In this document: positions 32,701 through 44,776 of the stretch, one piece after another
Layout: every line of letters begins with the position of its first letter
How positions within the stretch are numbered: the stretch's first letter is position 1
Origin: Tillandsia leiboldiana
Taxonomy: Eukaryota; Streptophyta; Magnoliopsida; Poales; Bromeliaceae
DNA length: 64,000 nucleotides
Direction: 5' to 3'
NCBI GenBank assembly: GCA_029204045.2
Contig: CM055067.1
Location: 24,378,838 to 24,442,837 of the forward strand
Position numbers and translations under genes: made by a program
Notes under the pieces: model-generated
Told to the model about the DNA's origin: nothing
The model's input: the letters and a program-made list of their open reading frames with translations, nothing else
Databases searched by the model: none

Positions 32701-32937
32701 TCGACGCTCGGCGTGCTCCCGGACACCTCGGTTTGCGTGCCGGCGCTGTTTTTCGCCGTCGGGCGTCGTCTTCGCCGTCGGTGCTGTTTTCGCAGGATTT
32801 TTCGCGAGCGGTTTCGCTAGCAGTTTTCGCAGGGTTTTTCGCGAGCGGTTTCGCTAGCAGTTTTCGCAGGGTTTTCGCGAGCAGTTTTCGCGAGCAGTTT
32901 CGCAGGATTTCGCGAGCTGTTTTCGCAAGCAGTTTTC

Positions 32938-33545
32938 GAGCTGTTTTTCGCCGACGGAGCAGTTTTTCGCCGCCGCGTGCTGTTTTTCGCCGTCTGGCGC
33001 AGTTTTTCGCCGACGGAGCAGTTTTTCGCCGCCGCGTGCTGTTTTTCGCCGTCGGGCGCAGTTTTTCGCCGACGGAGCAGTTTTTTGCCGCCGCGTGCTG
33101 TTTTTCGCTGTCGGGCGCAGTTTTTTCGCCAACGGAGCAGTTTTTCGCCGCCGCGTGCTGTTTTTCGCCGTCGGGAGCACTTTTTCGCCGACGGAGCAGT
33201 TTTTCTCCGCCGCGTGCTGTTTTTCGCCGTCGGGCGGAGTTTTTCGCCGACGGAGCAGTTTTTCGCCGCCGCGTGCTGTTTTTCGCCGCCGGGCGCAGTT
33301 TTTCGCCGACGGAGCAGTTTTTTGCCGCCGCGTGCTGTTTTTCGCTGTCGGGCGCAGTTTTTTTCGCCGACGGAGCAGTTTTTCGCCGCCGCGTGCTGTT
33401 TTTCGCCGTCGGGCGCACTTTTTCGCCGACGGAGCAGTTTTTCTCCGCCGCGTGCTGTTTTTCGCCGTCGAGCGCAGTTTTTCGCCGACGGAGCAGTTTT
33501 TCGCCGCCGCGCGCTGTTTTCGCCGACGGAGGCTGTTTTTCGCCG
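32938..33545 (+). repeat. 60-bp minisatellite (about 10 units)
   Basis: Each 59-61-bp unit carries TTTTTCGCCGACGGAGCAG, then CGCCGCCGCGTGCTG, then CGCCGTCGGGCG. CCGACGG and CCGTCGG within a unit can pair. Units are highly uniform, suggesting recent expansion. Confidence 0.85.
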
Positions 33546-34862
33546 CCGGATGCTCGGTTTTCGTCCGTTTGACTGATTTTGTGATTTCTTCCTTTCTGGC
33601 GGTTGCAGTGCTGTTTTTAGCTTCCGCCGGGGGCGGTTGTGGGTTTCTCTGCCGCGTTGGGCCGCGGGTTTGTTTCGGGACATTCGCTGAGAGCGCGGTC
33701 TTGTGGTTGGACACAGCGTGCCCCGATTTGCGTGCGGACCTCGTCGAGGCAAGGTAATCCCGCTGAGCCCAATTGCAAGTGTCGACAAGCAATTGGTGGC
33801 GAGCTGAGGTGGGTTGGTTTTTCTCTCCAAGTCTACGGACTTCCTTCTAATTCTATTGTGATAGAATTGCATGCTAGTTTAAGTGTTTTCTTGGAACTTA
33901 ACTAGCACCCCCGTCATATGTGTATGTGTTTGACCAGACCAATAGAGAACCTTAATCTGGGCTAGGTTCTTTTGTGTTTTAGACATCCCACACAGTGCAT
34001 ATCCTTCTGGACATAGAGTTCCTCACCCGGGTAGTGGGCTGAGTGGTCAGAGTGTTGTGGGACGGGTGTTGCACTCGGGCCGGGGGGCCGAGTGGTGTCT
34101 GGTGGCTGGATTAGGCCAGTGTTAGTGTTTTGGGGAACCGTTTCAGATAAACGGTGGTCCCGGGGTTTCTCTTTTCGCTGTTCTTCTCGTCACCACCATG
34201 TTGTGATCGTGGTGCACGTGTGTTAGCAGGACCTTGAACCCAGAACCTTTTTGGACGAATACATGATTTTAGTCAGCCAATGTTTCTTCCAATCCTCGCA
34301 AAGTCGCCTGAGTCTGTTCTTGTTTGATAGGACGAGGGCATTAGCTCTGCGAGGTTTGGGCATAAACTCGTTTTCAAAGGGGTTTTTCTAAAAAGACTAA
34401 AAATCATTAAAAAGATGGATTTCTCTCAGATCGAATGGTTTTCTGAAATAAATGACATGGTTTCTTATAAACTTATCCACCCGAGCGGATTCGAGTGATC
34501 TGGGTTCTAAGGGCTGTTTTCTTTCTTGGGGACGTAGATGTTAGTCTCCCGGGGTTTCGGACCCTTCGTAGATCTGGCTGTGGAGCATCTCCGGCCGTGA
34601 GTTTGTGTGTTGAGTTGAGTGGGGTGTTCTTGTGGGAGCCGTTGGGAGAGACGGTGGTCCCAGCTGTGTAGTACTTTCGTTGAGTGGGTCAGTGTTGTGA
34701 GATTGAGTCGTGGAGGGTTCTCCGACTGAGTTGTGCTTCGAGCATCGAGATACCGATCTGTTTGATCGTGGACTATAGCCTGCAGGAGCCACTTGTGAGA
34801 CAGTGATACAGTTGTGATACTTGAGTTCGGTGGGGTCGTACCCCTCGAGCTACGCCCCGGGT

Positions 34863-34990
34863 GCGTTGATGATTCCGAGCCTGATGAGGCTGCGTTGATG
34901 ATTCCGAGCCTGATGAGGCTGCGTTGATGATTCCGAGCCTGATGAGGCTGCGATGATGATACCGAGCCTGACGAGGCTGCGATGATGCGC
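34863..34990 (+). repeat. 29-bp tandem repeat (4 full units plus a partial)
   Basis: Units at 34863, 34892, 34921 and 34950 contain GATGATTCCGAGCCTGATGA; the last is diverged. Confidence 0.85.
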
Positions 34991-35361
34991 CTAGTTGATA
35001 TACTAGAGGTCGCTTGATACCCCTGGCCGAGCTACCATGGGGTCACTTTGTGAGATATCAAGTTGTCCGATTGGACACCCTGGTTGATACACCAGGGGGC
35101 GCAGGCTTGACTTGACTGGGCCCTATGAGGCAGTCGTTGGGATTGGGTGACACTGAGAGAGTGATGGCATAGCATGTGTCATAGTAGAGTCTCTTGAGCA
35201 TAGTACTTGTGACATATTGTCAGCAGTGAGTGGATGCATACCATCATCCATAGTCTCTTCCTATTGAGCATAGTAGATAGAGGCATGATAGCTGTAGATT
35301 CTTTTCCAGCTTATTTTCATTATCACAGTCTTTTCTGTTATCTTATGCCTCTAGGAGACTT

Positions 35362-35425
35362 AGTGGGCAGACCGTGGTTCTTGGAGACGGTACCCACTGA
35401 GAACTACTGTAGGATGTAGTTCTCA
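35362..35425 (+). other. Conserved double stem-loop, solo LTR (sense orientation)
   Basis: AGTGGG/CCCACT (35362-35367, 35393-35398) with inner ACCGT/ACGGT (35371-35375, 35387-35391), then TGAGAACTAC/GTAGTTCTCA (35398-35407, 35416-35425), 10 perfect pairs. It lies 443 bases before the LTR end. Confidence 0.7.
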
Positions 35426-36339
35426 CACCCTCTATCGGTGACAGGTTGTCGAGGCTTTCTTCCGTTCCTGCCGAGTTTGACTGGACGGACCGAGGACAGG
35501 GAGTCGCGTGATAGTTCCCTACCAGCATTGTTACTTTAGAGTGAGGTAGATGTACCATCCCAGACTGTGGGAGTTGGTTATTTGGTTATGTTTGGATATT
35601 TTCCTGTCTAGCTATCTACCATTTGGATTTGTAGATGTTGTATAGGTGGACTTCTATTTGTATCATCTTGATTTTGGGAGATAGGCTATGTGTTGTTGCA
35701 ACTTTGTAGTTGTGAAATTTTATGGTACAACATTCTTATCCGCTCTGATATCTGTGTAGCTGTAGTTCTGTCTTTGCAGGTTAGACGCCTCGTCTGTACG
35801 GCAGTTTCCGTACAGATGGCGGATCTGTCAGCGAGCCCGGGTCGCAGTTTCGACCCCGGGGCGTGACACTCACAATCCGCTGAACTCGCATCCACGGTAC
35901 ATGTCGCACAAACCTCGGCTCCTAGCAGTGTTTCAAAAACACTCGCGAACCCTCCTGGGTACAACAAAAGGTCCAAAGTTACACTTTATGCTAAAATATC
36001 CAAGTATACACCAACCGCTGAAACCAGCCCTGAAGATGTGCAATTTTCACCTGCAGAACGGACTCTGAAAAATCCACCAAAAATACAGACACGATCGTCG
36101 CGTCGAGCCCTTCGAAACGAGTACCTGTACGCCAAAATCCGAGTCCCGGAGGCTAAGTTACCAATTCCACAACGCGGTGAGCGCAAAAGTCCACAATATA
36201 CACATCTGTATCGCATTGCACAGGAGAACGGGAAAAGTATACCTTCGGGCAATTCCCGAAAAATACGGTGATAATCCTCGCATCGAGTAGATGCAAAAAC
36301 TGTAAAGACACGCCTCAATCCGAGTCTCGTACACCAAGT

Positions 36340-36560
36340 TGCACGCGAAACGGTGCACGCCGCCGGAGTCCGCATGCAAAACGGAGCACGGTGCCGGAAT
36401 CCGCAAGCAAAACGGAGTCCGCACACAAAACAGAGCACGGTGCCAGAATTCGCACGCAAAACAGAGTCCGCACGCGAAACGGAGCACGGTGCCGGAATCC
36501 GCACGCAAAACGGAGTCCGCACGCAAAACGGAGCACGCCGTCGGGGTCCGCACGCAAAAC
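36340..36560 (-). repeat. About 30-bp repeat array built on GCACGCAAAACGG, R1 3' LTR
   Basis: Six to eight units of GCACGCAAAACGGAGCAC/GTGCCGGAATCC type; repeated at 43450-43640 and expanded at 56920-57600. Confidence 0.75.
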
Positions 36561-37693
36561 GGTTTAGTAAAACACGGTCCCTAACACAGATAAGAGCAAG
36601 GGGTCAAACCAAAGTCCAAAAGAACGCCCCAAAACTGTGCCAAAAATACCGTAAAAACGAAGTGCGGAACCCACCTCGACTGCGCCGCGCCGCCCAACCG
36701 CTCCAGTGGAACACTTCGCGCGCTCCGCGAGGTCCACAACGCACCGCTGCACCCCACAAAAATCTCCTCCTCACTCCCTCTCTCGCTCGGTTGGAGAAGA
36801 AAGAAAAGAAAATGGAGGAATGGTGTGCGGGGAAGAAAGAAGAAGAAGAGAAGAAAGGGGAGGAGGGAGGGCTCCCGTGGACCGGGTCCACGGTGCACCG
36901 CCCCAAAGACCCGCAGCCCGGCGGTCCACCGCACTGGGGCGCGTGCGCCAGGCGTAGGCGCGCGCCCCCTGTACCACGCGGCATGCGCCACACGGGCACG
37001 TGACACCGCGCCACGCCGGGCGCGTGACACCGAGCGGACGCGTGCCCCCCCCGCGTCCGCGCGGGCGCGAATCGGGGCACGCCATGTGGCGGCCCCCCCC
37101 GCGTCACCTGCGAAGTCAGGCGCATTTTCCCAACGCCCCTGTCTGCGCTCCCCCCTCGCGCAGTACACCCGAGCACACCTCAGGATCCGCGCGCACCCCG
37201 GGATTCGTGCCGCGATGTCTCGAGATCCGTGCACGCCTCGAAAAACGCGCGCGCCAACCGGGCTCCGAAAAAAGCAAGTAAATAGTCCAATCTCAACGAT
37301 TTCGCGCGCTGAATCCAAATACGGTGTCCGATTTTCCAAATTCTCATCCGAAAATTTGCTGAAAGCCCCCGGAAAGCCCACTTGATCCGATTTTCACGCT
37401 GAGTCCATTCCTAAAGTCCGATTTGCCAAATTCCAACTCTAAAAATTGCCGAAGGCATCCGGAGAGGTGATCCTTTATCCAAACTTCGCCCCGAGTCCAA
37501 TTTTAATATCCATTGCGCGTGAAACCACTTCTAAGCATTCAATGGGGCCATCTGACTACTCTTGTGATCCAATTAACACACCGAGTCCATCAAAAGTGTC
37601 CAATTGGTGTACAAACGCCACCGACACGCCACCTAGGCCTCCAGAAGCTGCTGGTCAGCCAGTAATCACCTCGTGGGGATCCAGGTCCTCACA

Positions 37694-40600
37694 TCCTCCC
37701 CCACTAAAGAAAGTTTCGTCCTCGAAACTAGCTCAATTCCACCAGGAGTCACAAACACTAAGGATAAGTACTCAACATCATCATCTCCAGCTCCAAGTTG
37801 CTGCTCACTACCCGTGACCACTCCTCAACAACAACAACAGCTACAACCAACACGGCATAGCCCGATTGCGCAACCTCTAATCTCACGAGCCAGAATTCGC
37901 AACGGGCGTCCCTCGTACTCCAAACATTCCTAGATCTCAAATGGGGCGAGTCAATCACGGGCGAGGGATCCAAAAACATAACCTTCCGGAGCTGAGACAT
38001 GAAATACAACCGGGGTTCCAACAAAGTTGGGGAAAACCAGATAACCGCCAGTGCAACACACACTAAATCACAACCTGTGTCAACTCAACCAAGGCAACCC
38101 GAAGCACACCCACACGATTAACCAATAAGGAAATGAGCCCTAACAAGGAGGGGTCCTCACTTGGTCACTCCCGAATCTTGACCATCCGAGTGAACTACTC
38201 AGCCGCGGTCTATCATCCAAAGGAACCCTCAGGGACACAACCACAAGCCATGTTTGCCCAAATAGTCCACACAGCGCCAGCAGTGGAATTATCAAACTCA
38301 TCCCCAGACAGCTTTCCTGCGCCAGGTATCCGCCATCACAGTGGCCCTGTCGGGGTAATCCAAAACGCTCAACAATAACCCAACGGTAATTTCCCAGTCG
38401 CTTTAGGAGGCATCACTAAAACTCGCAGATATCTCTCCCAACACTGAAAATACTAGCATTGGCGCTGGTAGCAATCTCATCATCCGATTGCCAAGCTTTC
38501 CTGGCACTACCCAGTCCAAGAAACTCCTCACCTCGACAATAATTGTCGATCTCGGCCAAATCCAAGTGATATCCATATTGGCCGGATTTCCACCGCCGCT
38601 CCTACGGCTCGAACAACGTGACCCAAGAAGGTATGCTTCTAGAGCTACAACTTGTACCTCAATAACTTGGCATACCACTTCATCCACACGGGCATGGTAG
38701 CACATCCACAAGTGCTCCTCGCGCTCCACATCGCTCTAGGAGTAAATCCAAATATGCCCGGAGGATCTTGTTACCAGTCCAATCAAGTACAGCTGGAGCA
38801 CAATTCCCTAAATCATAAGAGAGGCAGGGCATTAATCAATCCACTCGGCTTCACTGTGAGCTCGAGATGCCCTACCGTGTCCCGAACGCCATCTAGACAA
38901 GATCCTCGGCTGTCTGATTCTGAGTAGGTACTCGCATCAAACAATAACTGCCTGCATATAGCTCCATCAAAAAGGTCCTAGATACCACCCGGACCTGTCT
39001 ACACTCGAACCATAAGAGGACCCTCACAGTCGTGTATCAACGACGTGGCATCACCACCGTGTACCAACGGCGTGGCATCACCACCATATATCAACGGCGT
39101 GGTACTAGGTCAAACAGACCCCTCGATCCACCAGATCCTACAACTGCGCCATCAGCTCTCTCAGCTCTACCGGCGATATCCAATGAGGTGCTGTCGAGGG
39201 TGGCGTGGACCCCGAACCACGTCAAACTCAATCTCTATCTCCCTAACCGGCGGCATCTCCAACAGCTCAGGTGAAATCACACCCGGGATCTCGTGGCCAA
39301 CAGAGATATCCTTGAGTCCCGGTGCCGCCAAAAGCACCTCTCACACTGTCGCTATAACCTGCGTGCTCTAATAATCTCAACAAGTAAGCCTCCTCTTGTC
39401 CGCCTTGCCGAAGGTCAAAGTCCTCTCTCGCCGCAGTCACACATTCTGTGGCATTGTGCCAATCAATCTCAAGCACACGGTCAAAATACCGAACGGCCAC
39501 AATTACAATAAGTCTGCCGGTAACTCGCAGTCTCAGCTGCACTGGACATGATCCAAAAGTCTCCTCCACATGCACAACAACAACAGACACCTGTACCTCT
39601 AGTGCAGGTGGCAATAATTCTGCCTCTAGTCCATGCAGGAATGTAACATGCTCTAACTCTGGCTGCTGTGATGAAATCACACTTGCAACAACTCCATCCA
39701 CTGCCGTGGCGCCCTCCAACCGGGCGGCACAGACTCATTCATTCGATGCCGGCGGTTGTCGCTCAATCTGCAAGAAAAAGTAGACCAAACACAAAGGGAG
39801 CACGACCTCTGTCTCTGCTCACACTGAGGCGACGAATAAGGTCCTCCGCAGATAACAAATCCACGCTACCGCTGCGCCACTCTGATATAGATGTTGATGC
39901 GGCCATCGGGGTCCACCCGATCTCTGGCATCCCAGGAACCCGTCATCCTGGAAAAGAAATCAGAAGTGCCTCCGCCGGCCGATTTGTCCTCCATCACCCG
40001 GCGCCAAGCGCCAATATCCTGAACTCGCCTCTTGCGGCATATCCCTAACCAAAGGAACTGCAGCGCCACGCTCCACACACAACGGCTACTCTATCGAGGC
40101 ATCCAAGATCGAAAATCTATAAAGGAGGGATCGAATAAACTGGAAGGTATCTTGGCGCAATCCACTCCCAGTCTCACATATCCTATGCGCCTCGTCCCTC
40201 GAAGCCTGGAGCGCGCAGTTTCAATAACTGCATAAACTCTCTAGCACATGGAGGCTCTCATTAATCACACCATCACCACCAACCACGACTCTGCCTCCAA
40301 AGGCTCCAACTCAATCTTATGAGTCGGGGTGGTTCACCTGCCGAATCTGGCTCAAAAAATCGATTATGTCCCCTTAGCTCACTAGCTGTCAACTATCCAC
40401 CCTGCCTCGGTGCCTCGACACTAAACATCGGCACAGAGGGGGCTACCTACTCCATCGGTGCCACAAAAATCCCCGCCCCTGAGGATATTGCAACCGGGTG
40501 GTCTCAGAAGGAAGCACTGTCGAGCTGCCCGTTGCTCCGACAACTGTGTCACTAAAACCAGATGCTCGCTCACTCTGCCGCTGATAAGCCTCAGACAATC

Positions 40601-40991
40601 CTGTCATCTGGGTCCGGAGTTCTCTGACCTCAATCCGGGTGTCCGGCCCAAGACCAACCGCTAAAACTCCACTGCTATGACAGGATACACACGGGTCAAA
40701 ACCCAACGTCGGGGAGACACCGCTCACCACGACGAAACTACAAAACAGCACACAACAACGCTCGACCCAATCCAGCGAAAGTCTAAAGCATGTCACCCAT
40801 TCCACAGCATTATGTTGTCTGCAGCCAACATAATCACTTAGGAGAATAAACATGCTAATCACTCTTCCCGTCCCTTGGGAGAGGTATAATACTCAATCAG
40901 GACTCTCGCTATAGATCACGACTCTCACGAAGTCAACCAAGGGTCAAACCATAAGCCTAGGGTTTCTAAGTCCACCATGACCTACAACCTA
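37694..40991 (-). pseudogene. R1 internal region: decayed, shortened gag-pol
   Basis: On the minus strand, next to the LTR, lie the purine tract TAGTGGGGGAGGA and AGTTTCGAGGACGAAACT. Relics include the integrase C-terminus (YFMSQLRKVMFLDPSPVIDS near 38010-37960, matching VFHVSMLRKYLPDPSPVLDT), an RT relic near 38830-38890 (the FGLTNAP region), and a gag N-terminal coiled-coil-like relic near 40600-40650 (VRELRTQM). About 3.3 kb against about 5 kb in family I. Stops and frameshifts throughout. A CCACC-type 27-bp repeat lies at about 39030-39110. Confidence 0.7.
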
Positions 40992-41004
40992 GGCTCTGAT
41001 ACCA
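40992..41004 (-). other. R1 primer-binding site
   Basis: Minus strand TGGTATCAGAGCC, 8 bases from the LTR end at 41013. A 13-base match to the initiator tRNA-Met site. Confidence 0.9.
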
Positions 41005-41524
41005 ACCTAATCTGTCACGCCCCGGGGTCGAAACTGCGACCCGGGCCCGCCAACAGATCCGCCACCTATGCCAAACCCGCATAGGCGAAGCGTCCTACCT
41101 GCAAGAAAAGTACTATAGCTAAACAGATATCAGAGCTATAAATAAAAATCTGCTGTATAAGTAAAAATCAATCACTGTACAACTGGAAATAATACAATAA
41201 GTCTGTCTCCCAAAAATGATAATCATACCATATCCCCATGTACAAGCTCATAGCCCAACCGGGAGATATCTCTAATGAATACATCAGTGTACAGTCTCTC
41301 AATACATATCATCCTCACTACAACAGTCTCTCAAAAGAGGAAAATAAAACAACTAATCTACTGAAGATCTCCTTGAAGGGGTACCGCTACTCTCCAAACA
41401 TGGGTAGGAATCTAGCTCGCGACTCCTTTGCCTCAATCAACAACCGCAGAATCAGCAACACCCGCTAAGACTCTGCAAAACCAAGGAGAGGAAGAAAAAG
41501 GAGGGGGAAAACCCCCAAAGGGTG

Positions 41525-41588
41525 TGAGAACTACACCAAAAAGGGAGTTCTCAATGGGTACCACCGCCAGACCCGGTGGTCTGCCCAC
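41525..41588 (-). other. Conserved double stem-loop, R1 5' LTR
   Basis: TGAGAACT/AGTTCTCA (41525-41532, 41546-41553), then a second stem with inner ACCACC/GGTGGT. The other R1 LTR has GACGGT in place of GGTGGT. Confidence 0.65.
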
Positions 41589-41788
41589 TAAGTCCTCAAG
41601 AGACATAATATAACCAAAGAAGTTGAAACTGAACAAGAATGCTGATGTCACCTAACAGCTACCAAGCCTCCAACTAAATGCTCAAGATGGGAGAAACAAA
41701 GTATGGTATGCAACCACTTGCACATGAAGTGCACAATCGACCCAATCGAGCTGACTGCCACATCTGGTCCAGTCAAACCTGCGCCCCA

Positions 41789-41828
41789 CCTACGGCCACC
41801 TCCCGCTAACGGGCAGGAATTACGTAGG
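41789..41828 (-). other. Conserved nested stem-loop, R1 5' LTR
   Basis: CCTACG/CGTAGG encloses CCCG, CTAA, CGGG (41802-41813). Confidence 0.6.
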
Positions 41829-44771
41829 GCGTCCAAACGGACTAACTCGCTATCGAGTAGCGGCTCATGCAGGCTATAGTCAAAATCCACTCTCTCTCTC
41901 AGAATGGATAGCCTCAAGATCACTAAACCTCTCGCACAACGGTCGACTAACTCACAACGACCTCGGGACCACCGTCAATCCCCAAATGGTTCCCGACAAC
42001 ACTAGCACTGGTCTAAACAAAGCTACTAGACTCCACTCGGTCCCCCCCTGACAAGAGTGCAACAATAAAGTAAAAGCCTGAAATAAACTCAATCTAGTGT
42101 CACCAGTGAAACTGGTACTGCCTGCTGCCGCCGTCATCATCGGGCAATAACCGCGCCGATGTGATAGCAAAAACTGTCAATAACTGTCTGGCCCCAGCCT
42201 CCGGAGGGGATCTCGAGGGCAGCGACCCACACGAGGAAAGCATCACCGGGTAATAACCGCGCCGGTGTGGTAAAAGCATCACCGGGCAATAACCGCGCCG
42301 GTGTGATAAGTAACCAAAGCAGGACTGGATCATGACTCTGATCAAAGTGGGAAAACCCAACCACTAAAGAAAGCCTCGATCCTCAATCAAATGCAAAAGT
42401 ACTCAAATCGTGGGAAACTCTGTCCACTAGAGAATTCAGATGCCCAATCTGGTGCATAAATAAATATCCGGTCAACCGCCCAATATCCGCGGTTGCCGCA
42501 AAGCCCCACAACTAATCCAACCTGTCCCAGGCACCAAGTCCCGACTACGCTACCCAGACCCCTGCTCGAACCCGAGCAACACTGACCACTTGACTAACAA
42601 AGAAGGAGAAAGGAAAAGCATGGTTTCTCCTAAGTCAAGTTCCAATAAGTAGTGTAGCAGTAAAAGATGGCCTAACTACATGTCCATACAAGCATGCTTT
42701 TGTCCTCAGAAACGATAAAAGTGGGTGAAGCATATATTGGCAAAGCGTGCTAAAGTATTCCTACTATGGTATACCAATCTTACCCAAGTAGGCCATTCCT
42801 TGCTTACCTCTCGCTCATATCGGTTGCACATCAAATATGCCTCCTATCAGTCATAGAGGGGTGACATCCCCACAAGTGTACTTACATTCATCATAACATA
42901 AACACCTTATACCGTTACCAATATCAAGCTTACCCACCTGAAGTGCTCAATACAAGGCAAACCTGGGGTCGGTGAAGAGCGTGGCCACCTGCACGCACAA
43001 TCCGCTGAACTCGCATCCACGGTACATGTCGCGCAAACCTCGGCTCCTAGCAGTGTTCCAAAAACACTCGCGAACCCTCCTGGGTACAACAAAAGGTCCA
43101 AAGTTACACTTTATGCTAAAATATCCAAGTATACACCAACCGCTGAAACCAGCCCTGAAGATGTGCAATTTTCACCTGCAGAACGGACTCTGAAAAATCC
43201 ACCAAAAATATGGACGCGATCGTCGCGTCGAGCCCTTCGAAACGAGTACCTACACGCCAAAATCCGAGTCCCGGAGGCCAAGTTACCAATTCCACAACGC
43301 GGTGAGCGCAAAAGTCCACAATATACACATCTGTATCGCATTGCACAGGAGAACGGGAAAAGTATACCTTCAGGCAATTCCCGGAAAATACGGTGATAAT
43401 CCTCGCGTCGAGTAGATGCAAAAACTGTAAAGGCACGCCTCAATCCGAGTCTCGTACACCAAGTTGCACGCGAAACGGTGCACGCCGCCGGAGTCCGCAC
43501 GCAAAAGGGAGCACGGTGCCGGAATCCGCATGCAAAACGGAGTCCGCACGCAAAATGGAGCACGGTGCCGGAATCCGCACGCAAAACGGAGTTCGCACGC
43601 AAAACGGAGCACGCCGTCGGGGTCCGCACGCAAAACGGTGCAGTAAAACACGGTCCCTAACACAGATAAGAGCGAGGGGTCAAACCAAAGTCCAAAAGAA
43701 CGCCCCAAAACTGTGCCAAAAATACCGTAAAAACGAAGTGCGGAACCCACCTCGACTGCGCCGCGCCGCCCAACCGCTCCAGTGGAACACTTCGCGCGCT
43801 CCACGAGGTCCACAACGCACCGCCGCACCCCACAAAAAATCCCCTCCTCACTCCCTCTCTCGCTCGGTTGGAGAAGAAAGAAAAGAAAATGGAGGAATGG
43901 TGTGCGGGGAAGAAAGAAGAAGAAGAGAAGAAAGGGGATGAGGGAGGGCTCCCGTGGACCGGGTCCACGGTGCACCGCCCCAAAGACCCGCAGCCCGGCG
44001 GTCCACCGCACAGCGGCGCGTGCGCCAGGCGCAGGCGCGCGCCCCCTGTGCCACGCTGCACGCGCCACACGGGCGCGTGACACCGCGCCACACCGGGCGC
44101 GTGACACCGAGCGGACGCGTGGCCCCCCCGCGTCCGCGCGGGCGCGAATGGGGGCACGCCACGTGGCGGCCCCCCCCCGCGTCACCTGCGCAGTCAGGCG
44201 CGTTTTCCCAACGCGCCTGTCTGCGCTCCCCCCTCGCGCAGTACACCCGAGCACACCTCGGGATCCGCGCGCACCCCGGGATTCGTGCCGCGACGTCTCG
44301 AGATCCGTGCACGCCTCGAAAAACGCGCGCGCCAACCGGGCTCCGAAAAAAGCAAGTAAATAGTCCAATCTCAACGATTTCGCGCGCTGAATCCAAATAC
44401 GGTGTCCGATTTTCCAAATTCTCATCCGAAAATTTGCCGAAAGCCCCCGGAAAGCCCACTTGATCCGATTTTCACGCTGAGTCCATTCCTAAAGTCCGAT
44501 TTGCCAAATTCCAACTCTAAAAATTGCTGAAGGCATCCGGAGAGGTCATCCCTTATCCAAACTTCGCCCCGAGTCCAATTTTAATATCCATTGCGCGCGA
44601 AACCACTTCTAAGCATTCAATGGGGCCATCTGACTACTCTCGTGATCCAATTAACACACCGAGTCCATCAAAAGTGTCCAATTGGTGTACAAACGCCACC
44701 GACACGCCACCTAGGCCTCTAGAAGTTGCTGGTCAGCCAGTAATCGCCTCGTGGGGATCCAGGTCCTCACA

Positions 44772-44776
44772 TGCAG
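44772..44776. repeat. Target-site duplication of R1, high side (TGCAG)
   Basis: Matches 29246-29250. Confidence 0.85.

Larger units (their letters stand above)
31237..35868 (+). mobile_element. Solo family II LTR (4632 bp) nested in R1 3' LTR
   Basis: Starts TGTAGAGTAC and ends GGGGCGTGACA, in the opposite orientation to R1. Flanked by CGCAC (31232-31236) and CTCAC (35869-35873), a 5-bp target duplication with one later change; the empty site is seen uninterrupted at about 42991-43000. No primer-binding site or internal region is present, so it is a solo LTR left by LTR-LTR recombination. Order: 159-bp U3 repeats, TATA box, GA tract, GC-rich zone, 60-bp array, then long U5 with the conserved double stem-loop. 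Confidence 0.88.
29251..37693 (-). repeat. R1 3' LTR, split by nested solo LTR
   Basis: Part one, 29251-31236, matches 41013-42998; part two, 35874-37693, matches 42999-44771. The high end reads CCTCACA at 37693, next to the purine tract. Between the parts lies the + strand insert with CGCAC/CTCAC flanks. Confidence 0.9.
29251..44771 (-). mobile_element. R1: complete family II LTR retrotransposon with degenerate internal region
   Basis: Minus-strand order: 5' LTR 44771-41013, PBS 41004-40992, internal region 40991-37694, purine tract next to 37693, 3' LTR 37693-29251 interrupted by a + strand solo LTR (31237-35868). Without the insert the 3' LTR is about 3.81 kb against 3.76 kb for the 5' LTR, and the two are nearly identical, so R1 is fairly recent. 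Target duplication TGCAG on both sides. The internal region has no coding frame, so movement would have needed proteins from another element. Confidence 0.9.
41013..44771 (-). repeat. R1 5' LTR (3759 bp, uninterrupted)
   Basis: Low end TGTCACGCCCC with the terminal hairpin, high end CCTCACA, then the TGCAG duplication at 44772-44776. Its order matches the 3' LTR and shows the empty site of the nested solo LTR at about 42991-43000. The GC-rich zone (about 43950-44300) and the GCACGCAAAACGG array (43450-43640) are included. Confidence 0.92.

Noticed and set aside
32522..33872. Frames of 200-350 codons on both strands across 32.5-33.9 kb
   Set aside because: They translate the 60-bp minisatellite and neighbouring GC-rich sequence; the peptides are simple repeats.
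34863..34990. Regular 29-bp repeats resembling a CRISPR array
   Set aside because: The units are directly adjacent with no spacers, inside a plant LTR.
35986..36567. Minus-strand frames with repeated APFCVRT and HRFAC words (also near 43111-43629 and 56904-57985)
   Set aside because: They come from the GCACGCAAAACGG array. Open on both strands, no recognisable protein, and better explained by the hairpin repeat.
36581..37381. Frame of 266 codons on the minus strand (and 351 codons at 43370-44425)
   Set aside because: Lies in GC-rich LTR U3, with a matching open frame on the other strand; shifted between the two R1 LTRs.
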